DNA of 10,503 nucleotides, taken from NCBI GenBank assembly GCA_017964865.1, contig JAGCRE010000093.1:1-10503 (forward strand), read 5' to 3'. This DNA is from Alphaproteobacteria bacterium (GTDB lineage: Bacteria > Pseudomonadota > Alphaproteobacteria > Rs-D84). A program made the position numbers and the translations under genes. Under the pieces are notes generated by a model, which saw only the letters and a list, made by a program, of their open reading frames with translations, was not told where the DNA came from and did no database searches. Positions 1 to 7,573 of this stretch are shown in pieces; positions within the stretch are counted from its first letter, which is position 1, and every line of letters starts with the position of its first letter.

Positions 1-417
1 ATAAATTCATATATGGCTGGAATCCCAGAAATAAAGAAATACATTAACGATATTCATACATTTGTTGATAAACACGCATGCGTTTACACCCCATGGGGTC
101 GCCGAATCGAATTGCCCGACGTAAAAAATGCACGTATGCGTGCCTATGCAATGCGTGCCGCTGTTAATGCACCAATCCAGGGATTTGAGGCCGACATCGT
201 TCGTCGTGCCATGGTTGAAATTGATAAAAATATTGTTCAACCAAACAGTGATGTTATTCGTATGATTATGCAGGTTCACGACGAAATCATATTTGAATGT
301 GATGAAAATGTGGCCGATGATTTTGCACACCGGATAAAGACAGCAATGGAAAACGTAACAAAAATATCTGTGCCACTGGTTGCCGAATACGTTATTGGAA
401 AAAAGTGGGGAAAATAA
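1..417 (+). CDS. polA: DNA polymerase I, C-terminal fragment (5' end outside window)
   Basis: This is the last 138 codons of a family A DNA polymerase, which fills gaps and removes RNA primers in replication and excision repair. The frame is open from base 1, so the ATG at 13 is an internal methionine. What remains is the end of the palm/fingers domain. The segment RAAVNAPIQGFEADIVRRAM (about residues 47-66 of the fragment) matches the family's conserved helix around the template-contacting Gln. Motif C is QVHDE at fragment residues 91-95, where Asp94 is the metal-binding catalytic Asp and His93 and Glu95 are the usual neighbours. The protein ends shortly after, as is usual in the family. In the QG(T/A)(A)ADI region this copy has Phe-Glu where Thr-Ala is more common, a minor variation. 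The exonuclease domains lie outside the window and cannot be judged. The gene converges on the autotransporter and shares its terminator. Confidence 0.96.
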   Translation: MNSYMAGIPEIKKYINDIHTFVDKHACVYTPWGRRIELPDVKNARMRAYAMRAAVNAPIQGFEADIVRRAMVEIDKNIVQPNSDVIRMIMQVHDEIIFECDENVADDFAHRIKTAMENVTKISVPLVAEYVIGKKWGK

Positions 418-419
418 AA

Positions 420-442
420 AACCGCCATTTGGCGGTTCTTTT
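420..442. terminator. Two-way intrinsic terminator between polA and the autotransporter
   Basis: A perfect 7-bp stem (AACCGCC 420-426, GGCGGTT 431-437) with an ATTT loop is followed by CTTTT on the plus strand. It is preceded by an A-run (416-421) that gives a T-run for minus-strand transcripts. It begins 3 bases after the polA stop and ends just before the minus-strand gene's stop at 444, so it probably serves both convergent genes. Confidence 0.88.
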
Positions 443-443
443 A

Positions 444-3400
444 TTAGAATCTGAACGAACCAGACAATTTAATGTTATGCAATTGGATATCGTTATTGTA
501 TTGATAACGATAATCAAGCCCAATTTGTAAACCATTTGCCGACAACATTTCGACACCACCACCAATGTTCGCCCACAACGGATTAATTTCTATATCATAA
601 TCGCTGTATTTTTTCGCCGGGGCAAATTTATAGCGTGCAACATCTGGTGCCCCCAGGACATCATATTCAATTCCAATCGACGCATATGGACGAATTTGGA
701 ACCATGGCGATGTATAAATACGTTTCTGTGCAATCAACGAATAACCTGGGGTCAAAATGAAATAACCATCCGACTTCAAATGCATATATTCATCACCATC
801 GGCATTTTCTTTTAACGAGAAACCAAAGTTATATCCAAACCGAGTATATAAATTACCAACGATATACTGATTCAACCAATCGTGCATCAATCCCCATTCC
901 GAAATCAAACTGACCGATGTCCCAAGTCCCGTTATATCATCGACATAGTTTTGTTCACGCGACACGTTTAACAAATGCAAGTCTAACATTGCGTTTCCAT
1001 ACACACGTGATTTGAACCCAAGTGTATGCATCAAATAACCACCGAACCCGATATTTGTATCGGCAACATTTACCCTGTTGTGCCCAGTGATTGTTTCACC
1101 CGGTCTGTAACTTAAATCCATTGTGTCAGAATTTTCACCCGTTGTCTGCGACACACGTGCCATCAATCCCAAAATTGTCTTTGTCGATGACTGGAAATCG
1201 AATCCAGCTGTGATATTAAACCGATTGCCGTTTACCACTTTGTCATCTGCAACATTTTGACGAACAAAACCAAAGTCCGCATCGAACCAAACCTTGTTCA
1301 AATTACGATTACGGTTCCATATAAATTCATCAAACATATGATCTTCGAAATCGCGGAAAGATGTATGTTCATTTAATACGATACTGCCTGCGACCTGCTC
1401 TATTTCACGTGGCTGAACCAGTCGTGCAAGTCTTGCCAACGGTGTTCCATCGTGATATGTGACATAGTATTCCATACGATTATACAATTCGTTTGCCAAT
1501 TGCGATAAATTCGTTCCATTAAACACCACAGGTATCGTTTCAATTGGACTGTCGGTATCAAAACCTTTCTTTTTTAACTGTCCTGCGACCATATCATCCA
1601 ACGCGTTTGCAGCAGACACTTCACCATCGGTGCTGTCATTCACACGTTCAACAATCGATTCGGTATCAAACACACTGACTGGCCCACCAAAACGCGGATC
1701 GAAAACGATATAGATACTGTCGTTTACACCATCGCGGTTATAGTCACGCACCGACAAATATATTGGCAAATCATTTGTCGTTCCGTCATTATCGCTGTTC
1801 ATAATTTGATCTGAATTCATCGCCAATGTATCGAAATAGTTAAAGCAAATCGATCCATCGTTATTACAGAAATTCACCTTCAAATTACGAATCTTAGTCG
1901 CCAATTCGTTCAAGCCATCATCCGCATATACGAACCAAATTGCAGAACCTGGATTAACCGCCTTGTGCAAATTAATTCCAATTTCTGGGGCAACCAACGA
2001 ACCGTTATAAATATCGCCACCAATATCTGCAGCTGATACATTTGCAACAAATTGTTTATCAACATAAACTAACGCATTTACCGGGTCATTATTATTGTTC
2101 ACAATTTGTCCCAATGTATTATCGTCGTTCAATGAAACTGTCGCCCAATAATTTTCACCCGACAAAGCCGCCGCATGCAACAAACTGTTTTTATCAAACG
2201 TATAGTTACCATTAACCACCATATGTTTTAAACCATAAATTTTGACACCACCCGACACATTGCCACCAACATTGATGTTCGACCAAATTGGGTTACCCGA
2301 TGTATCGTTTTGAGCCGCAATTGTCAAATTGGTTGCATTGATACCATTATCAACGGTTAAATCACTGGTATTTATCTGCATAACTGAATTGCCTGTTTGT
2401 GTAATAGCACCAACATGCACGCCCGATGCAGAAATCGTATAGTTATTACCAATTACATTAAAGTCACCATTTGCCAAATCGCCCGTTTTGTTTTGATATA
2501 ATGTTTTTGCGATATCCAATGCCTTACTTGTCGTGGTCGATTCACCTGTTAAGTTCATTCCATTGCTGGTAATCGAAGTTTTTGCACTTGCACCTGTTGC
2601 AAAAGACGTCGCAGCAAGCATCCCTTTTGTGTTTATCGTCAAGACAGAATTGTTTGTAACATCACCCAAAGATACTGTCGCACCATTTCCCGTCGCGTTC
2701 AAAGACAATGTTCCATTATTCACAAAATTACCCGCAGACGTAATCGATCCAGACGTTGACGTCATTGTGACGTTTGCACCATTTGCGATGTTTAATCCGG
2801 TTCCCAAATCCGTAGCATTTGTAATTGTATAATTAGCCGTTCCAGATTTTGCAATAAATCCACCATTTGTAATTGTTAAACTTTTTGTTGAAACGGTTGG
2901 AACATTTACCAACTTTAATGCCGCTTCTTCTGCCAGGACTTCGGCGGCTGTTCCCTGGACAACATTACCTGTTATGTTCGCAGCATTTGTTACAGACAAT
3001 TGTGTTCCCGCGGCAACTGTGGTCACCCCACCCGTCAAAGCCAACGAATTAAGCGTAACATTTGTTGCCGATATATCTGCGGTTCCATTTGATATTGATA
3101 ATGCACCACCAACCGAAACATCATCAGCCGACGTAATTGCTAACGCACCACTGGACGACACCGCACCCATCGATTCAAAATCACCATTTGTCGTTGTAAA
3201 TTCGGCCGAACCATAATTGTTAAGGCCCGCAACGGTTATTGATTCTGCCGAAACACTTGCCGATGCAGATGTATTATTTGTCGCCCCAACCGTCATCGCA
3301 TTGTTAAACGTTGCATCACCATTTGTTGCATTTGCAATCAAACCGCCATTAACCACCACCGCCCCAGTAACAGACAAATCATTTGCCGAATTCATTGTTA

Positions 3401-5690
3401 ATGTATTACCAGAACCGATGGTTATACCACCACCAACAGTAATATCACTGGTGTTTCCAGTTGCATTATTGCTTAATTCAAAAGACGCCACAGAACCATC
3501 TATGACCATACCGTATGTTGCACTGCCACCGTATACGATACCATCGTCAATTTGGATTGCCCCAGTGTCCGCCACGAACGATGAACCATGCATAATGAAT
3601 TTACCACCAACATCACCGGTCTTAGATTCTACTAAAGTCGATGCAGTTGCATCACCAGAATAAATTTCAATAGTTCCACCATTTGTTGCACGCAAACCGT
3701 TCACAACATCCAACGAAGATGACGCATCGGTCCCAAATACCACATATCCACCGTTTTGTGCATCAACACCAAAACCACCACCATTTGTTGTTGCACCATT
3801 GACACTGATTTCTGTTCCATCAAATGTTGCCATATGTGTTCCAGCCGCCGTCGCGACAATTCCACCGTCAATGGTCAACGTGCTATCGGACGCAAAATCA
3901 ACATTTCCACCCAATGCCGTTATATAAACATCGCCATTATTTGTAACCGCCGCCCCAGAATTTGCCAGATAAACGTTTCCACCAATATCAATTGCACCAC
4001 TGGACGCCAAATCGTGCACCGAATTATCAAGATTCAAAACACCACCCGAAACCGTCATTCCACCCGTTTCAATACCACCACCCCATGAATTCAGGTTGAC
4101 CGTTCCGCCCGAAACCAAAATAGATCCAGCCGACAATTCAGATGCCGATGTTCCCCCAGAAACATTTAATGTTCCACTGTCATTTGAAATTGCCCCGGTT
4201 ACAGTTATATCCGCAGCGTTGATATTCGTTGTTCCGTTATTTGTATTAACAACCGAACCATCAACAGTTACCGATCCGCCCGCCGCGGTTGAACCATAAA
4301 TATTTAATGTTCCGCCTGCTGTATTTACATCACCATTTGACACACCGGCAAGTTCGACATTTTTACCCGTCAATGTCATAGTGCCAAAATTAGAAATATC
4401 AGCCCCAACACCCAAAGTATCTTCTGCTGTAATAATCGTCTTGGTTCCGGTCGCACCGAACACACCACCCGCAATGGTTACATCACCCGGATCACTTGCA
4501 CCGGCCGTTGATGATATTTTTAACGAATACAACCCAGATGTATCCAGCAATGTGCCATAGTTATGCACCGATGCCACACCGACCCCACCAACGCCCGACA
4601 ATGTCAAATTCGCATTAGAATTCGACGCACCGCCGTTCAGTGTTCCATTTGAAATCGCACCGATGTTTAACGCAGTATTTGTTACAGCAATATCAACAAC
4701 CGATTTATCATTGGCGATACCGTTCAACACACTGCCTGTGCCTGTTCCCAATGTCAATCCGCCAACGGTCATTGTTAACTTTGAATTTGCACCCATATTC
4801 GACAAATCAAAACCATTTGCAAACGACGCCGTTCCATCAATAATAAACGTTGCCGTTCCAGAGTTCACAAATGAAGCCTCAGCCACACTGCCCCCATTAA
4901 CGTTCAAACTGGCCGCATAAACAGACAGATTGCCGTTAACGTTATCGTTCTTCATTGTGCCACTGACCGTCATCGCCTGGCGATTATTCGCCGGTCCAAC
5001 ATTAACCGTCATTACTGGATTTGTTGCAGCACCACCAGAATTTTCAAGATTACCCGTTACACCAAATGTTCCCGCCGATGTAATTGCCATATTTCCGCCG
5101 GCCGCATTTTGAACTGTTCCACTTGATGCAATATTTCCAGCCGACGTAATCGTTGATGTTGCACCCGACGCCATAATTGCCCCAGTGCTTAAATTACCCG
5201 TCGATGTTGTAATTGATAATGTATCTGTTGCCGAAACATCATGAATTGTGATTGTTTTAGCATTCAACCCAACGACGTCTTCGGCCGTAATATTTCCGCC
5301 AACATTTAAACTATTTCCATTTAAAATCGCAAACGAACCGTCTGACGCAACCGCACCACCAATTGTTATATCACCAACCCCACTTAATTGTATGCCACGT
5401 GTTGCCGATACATTAACCCCGCCATCAATATCAATATCGCCATTGCTTGATATACCAAATGGCACACTGGTCCCATTTAAAATATACAAATCACCATACG
5501 ATGTAGCCGGTGGCGACAAAGTCGGTTCATCCAACACAAACAAATCGCCCGCCATATTAACGACATCGACCGTTGTTCCCGAACCCGTTGATATTTCTTG
5601 ATATTCGCCATCTGCCAAAATTATAGAATCCGCACCGAACGCGTAAAGCGGTGCCAAGGTGCATAAAAATGGCAATATTTTTTTTACCAT
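444..5690 (-). CDS. Giant type V (autotransporter) outer-membrane protein with beta-helix-like passenger
   Basis: A 1748-residue exported protein. Residues 1 to about 20 form a Sec signal peptide: Lys-Lys, a hydrophobic stretch, then cleavage after a small residue near FGA/DS. From about 20 to 1200 is a Gly/Asn/Ser/Thr/Ala-rich passenger of degenerate short repeats (for example SGGTVNL, SGGVLNL, ITSAGN), typical of a right-handed beta-helix. Residues about 1200-1460 are less repetitive. They contain a Cys pair (C1275, C1282) and a calcium-loop-like motif, DYNRDGVND, at 1316-1324. Residues about 1464-1748 have alternating beta strands and end in SGSFRF. This fits the roughly 280-residue autotransporter barrel, with the terminal Phe recognised by the BAM machinery. 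No protease or lipase motif is evident in the passenger, so an adhesin or surface-structure role is an inference from architecture. The ATG at 5688-5690 lacks a Shine-Dalgarno sequence; the leader is A-rich. The gene is divergent from eno. Confidence 0.92.
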   Translation of the reverse strand: MVKKILPFLCTLAPLYAFGADSIILADGEYQEISTGSGTTVDVVNMAGDLFVLDEPTLSPPATSYGDLYILNGTSVPFGISSNGDIDIDGGVNVSATRGIQLSGVGDITIGGAVASDGSFAILNGNSLNVGGNITAEDVVGLNAKTITIHDVSATDTLSITTSTGNLSTGAIMASGATSTITSAGNIASSGTVQNAAGGNMAITSAGTFGVTGNLENSGGAATNPVMTVNVGPANNRQAMTVSGTMKNDNVNGNLSVYAASLNVNGGSVAEASFVNSGTATFIIDGTASFANGFDLSNMGANSKLTMTVGGLTLGTGTGSVLNGIANDKSVVDIAVTNTALNIGAISNGTLNGGASNSNANLTLSGVGGVGVASVHNYGTLLDTSGLYSLKISSTAGASDPGDVTIAGGVFGATGTKTIITAEDTLGVGADISNFGTMTLTGKNVELAGVSNGDVNTAGGTLNIYGSTAAGGSVTVDGSVVNTNNGTTNINAADITVTGAISNDSGTLNVSGGTSASELSAGSILVSGGTVNLNSWGGGIETGGMTVSGGVLNLDNSVHDLASSGAIDIGGNVYLANSGAAVTNNGDVYITALGGNVDFASDSTLTIDGGIVATAAGTHMATFDGTEISVNGATTNGGGFGVDAQNGGYVVFGTDASSSLDVVNGLRATNGGTIEIYSGDATASTLVESKTGDVGGKFIMHGSSFVADTGAIQIDDGIVYGGSATYGMVIDGSVASFELSNNATGNTSDITVGGGITIGSGNTLTMNSANDLSVTGAVVVNGGLIANATNGDATFNNAMTVGATNNTSASASVSAESITVAGLNNYGSAEFTTTNGDFESMGAVSSSGALAITSADDVSVGGALSISNGTADISATNVTLNSLALTGGVTTVAAGTQLSVTNAANITGNVVQGTAAEVLAEEAALKLVNVPTVSTKSLTITNGGFIAKSGTANYTITNATDLGTGLNIANGANVTMTSTSGSITSAGNFVNNGTLSLNATGNGATVSLGDVTNNSVLTINTKGMLAATSFATGASAKTSITSNGMNLTGESTTTSKALDIAKTLYQNKTGDLANGDFNVIGNNYTISASGVHVGAITQTGNSVMQINTSDLTVDNGINATNLTIAAQNDTSGNPIWSNINVGGNVSGGVKIYGLKHMVVNGNYTFDKNSLLHAAALSGENYWATVSLNDDNTLGQIVNNNNDPVNALVYVDKQFVANVSAADIGGDIYNGSLVAPEIGINLHKAVNPGSAIWFVYADDGLNELATKIRNLKVNFCNNDGSICFNYFDTLAMNSDQIMNSDNDGTTNDLPIYLSVRDYNRDGVNDSIYIVFDPRFGGPVSVFDTESIVERVNDSTDGEVSAANALDDMVAGQLKKKGFDTDSPIETIPVVFNGTNLSQLANELYNRMEYYVTYHDGTPLARLARLVQPREIEQVAGSIVLNEHTSFRDFEDHMFDEFIWNRNRNLNKVWFDADFGFVRQNVADDKVVNGNRFNITAGFDFQSSTKTILGLMARVSQTTGENSDTMDLSYRPGETITGHNRVNVADTNIGFGGYLMHTLGFKSRVYGNAMLDLHLLNVSREQNYVDDITGLGTSVSLISEWGLMHDWLNQYIVGNLYTRFGYNFGFSLKENADGDEYMHLKSDGYFILTPGYSLIAQKRIYTSPWFQIRPYASIGIEYDVLGAPDVARYKFAPAKKYSDYDIEINPLWANIGGGVEMLSANGLQIGLDYRYQYNNDIQLHNIKLSGSFRF

Positions 5691-5709
5691 ATTTTTATTA
5701 TTTTTGTTA

Positions 5710-5738
5710 TTGCATTTGTTTTTATATTATATCATAAA
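5710..5738 (+). promoter_or_regulatory. Weak candidate promoter for eno
   Basis: TTGCAT (5710-5715) and CATAAA (5733-5738) are separated by 17 bp, giving a leader of about 40 bases. The whole 94-bp region between the divergent genes is AT-rich and offers several other weak matches, so this assignment is tentative. It overlaps the candidate -10 box of the autotransporter on the other strand. Confidence 0.25.
5726..5731 (-). promoter_or_regulatory. Candidate -10 box for the autotransporter
   Basis: The minus strand carries a consensus TATAAT here, which would place the transcript start about 29 bases before the ATG. No good -35 box sits at 16-18 bp (the sequence there is T-rich); a TTGTTT lies 20 bp upstream. 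The leader is A-rich with no Shine-Dalgarno sequence. Confidence 0.4.
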
Positions 5739-5769
5739 TTGACTGCTATAAAAACAACTTTTTATGTGA

Positions 5770-7048
<1,279 letters not shown>

Positions 7049-7066
7049 ATACCAAGGTTATATGGG

Positions 7067-7095
7067 AAACGGGGGAAACATCCCCCGTTTTAATT
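7067..7095 (+). terminator. Intrinsic terminator after eno
   Basis: A perfect 9-bp stem (AAACGGGGG 7067-7075, CCCCCGTTT 7082-7090) with a 6-base AAACAT loop is followed by TAATTT. It starts 19 bases after the eno stop. The next ORF begins only 5 bases past its end, so the hairpin would also lie in the leader of any transcript covering that gene. Confidence 0.9.
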
Positions 7096-7099
7096 TGAA

Positions 7100-7288
7100 A
7101 TGGTTGTGTATATAAAATATATTATTGCGATTTTATTACTGTGCCTGGTTATTTTTATGCCGGCATATCTGGCACGTCAATCAGGACACGACAAGACGAA
7201 TATGGTCCGCACCCGTATCGCCAGTTGGTTGTTTGGTTGGACGATTATCGGGTGGCTTTGGGCATTATTCCGTTCAACAAGTAAATAA
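7100..7288 (+). CDS. Small membrane protein, superinfection immunity (T4 Imm-like) family
   Basis: A 62-residue protein with two predicted membrane helices: residues about 5-24 (IKYIIAILLLCLVIFMPAYL) and about 43-58 (WLFGWTIIGWLWALF). The pattern Pro-Ala-x-x-Ala-Arg-x-x-x-His, a basic/polar loop with Asn, then GWTxIGWxWAL is the signature I recognise from the superinfection immunity family (named after phage T4 Imm, which blocks DNA entry by a second phage). Such genes are common in bacterial chromosomes, where the function is mostly untested, so a defence role here is inference. The ATG at 7100 is the first in frame. It lacks a Shine-Dalgarno sequence because the eno terminator ends just upstream. 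GTG at 7106 is an alternative start, but a later start would remove the first helix. Expression may come from eno read-through or a promoter at the end of eno. A terminator follows 1 base after the stop. Confidence 0.8.
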   Translation: MVVYIKYIIAILLLCLVIFMPAYLARQSGHDKTNMVRTRIASWLFGWTIIGWLWALFRSTSK

Positions 7289-7319
7289 AAAAAAGCGAAA
7301 CAAATTGTCTCGCTTTTTT
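7289..7319. terminator. Two-way intrinsic terminator
   Basis: AAAAAAGCGA (7289-7298) pairs with TCGCTTTTTT (7310-7319). The middle (AACAAATTGTC) can extend the stem by a few base pairs past one mismatch. A and T runs on both sides make it usable in both directions, ending the immunity-like gene on the plus strand and the small ORF on the minus strand. Confidence 0.82.
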
Positions 7320-7351
7320 AATTGCTTTCTTACGATGTTTTAGAATAAAAC

Positions 7352-7483
7352 TTACCTGCTGCCTGTTTCCCCAGGATTAATGTCACAACCACGCGCCAAC
7401 AATTCTTCAAGAATAGGATGCGTTGCCGCCATCTGCATACCAGCCCGGTTAAATTTAAACCTTTTGTTCAACTTATCAGTCAT
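7352..7483 (-). CDS. Hypothetical 43-residue protein
   Basis: A short ORF on the minus strand, starting MTDKLNKRFKFNRAGMQ and ending DINPGETGSR. I do not recognise it as a family. The N-terminal half is basic. The C-terminal half (ILEELLARGCDINPGETGS, residues 24-42) loosely resembles the second helix and turn of an ankyrin repeat (LLxxGADvN), but one half-repeat is not enough for a call. Support for a real gene is contextual: AGAGG at 7491-7495 lies 7 bases before the ATG, a near-consensus promoter sits at 7523-7550, and a two-way terminator lies 33 bases past the stop. There is no signal peptide or membrane helix. It sits alone between two longer genes and could be a small regulator, a degraded remnant of a longer gene, or the coding part of a small regulatory RNA. 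Confidence 0.55.
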   Translation of the reverse strand: MTDKLNKRFKFNRAGMQMAATHPILEELLARGCDINPGETGSR

Positions 7484-7490
7484 GTTTTTA

Positions 7491-7495
7491 CCTCT
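7491..7495 (-). promoter_or_regulatory. Ribosome binding site of the 43-residue ORF
   Basis: The minus strand reads AGAGG, 7 bases before the ATG at 7481-7483. It decides the start and is the main reason to take this short ORF seriously. Confidence 0.6.
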
Positions 7496-7511
7496 ATTCA
7501 AAACATCTCTC

Positions 7512-7549
7512 TGACAAACCAAACTATAAACAACCTTAGCCGTTTGTCA
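7512..7549. repeat. 8-bp inverted repeat flanking the -10 box (possible operator)
   Basis: TGACAAAC at 7512-7519 and GTTTGTCA at 7542-7549 are perfect inverted copies separated by 22 bases and spaced 30 bp start to start. One arm covers the predicted transcript start and the other overlaps the -35 box. A further TTTGTCA lies at 7566-7572. The arrangement suits a repressor operator, but one arm coincides with the consensus -35 sequence, which explains part of the match. Confidence 0.4.
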
Positions 7550-7550
7550 A
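7523..7550 (-). promoter_or_regulatory. Sigma-70-type promoter of the 43-residue ORF
   Basis: On the minus strand, a consensus TTGACA (plus 7545-7550) is followed after 16 bp by TATAGT (plus 7523-7528). This places the start near 7516 and gives a leader of about 33 bases. A second TTGACA occurs at plus 7568-7573, directly after the stop of the upstream OmpA gene, but has no equally good -10 box (TATAAA lies only 4 bp downstream of it). Confidence 0.65.
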
Positions 7551-7573
7551 GCACAATTTTATATTTTTGTCAA

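Noticed and set aside
13..15. ATG at 13 as the start of a small independent gene
   Set aside because: The frame is open to base 1, and the sequence is the middle of the conserved DNA polymerase I C-terminal domain.
3300..3800. Recurring words such as CCACCATTTGTTG that might suggest a repeat array or CRISPR
   Set aside because: The spacing is irregular and the words are embedded in the passenger reading frame, where they encode recurring Thr-Asn-Gly-Gly. They are coding repeats, with no regular spacers and no cas genes.
2533..5601. A series of plus-strand open frames (2533-2832, 2974-3216, 3217-3663, 4096-4299, 4663-4920, 4930-5112, 5248-5601) antisense to the autotransporter
   Set aside because: All lie in one frame opposite a low-complexity Gly/Ala/Thr/Asn passenger. 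Their repetitive Val/Pro/Ala/Phe content mirrors that codon use, and none has a ribosome binding site or family motif that I can see.
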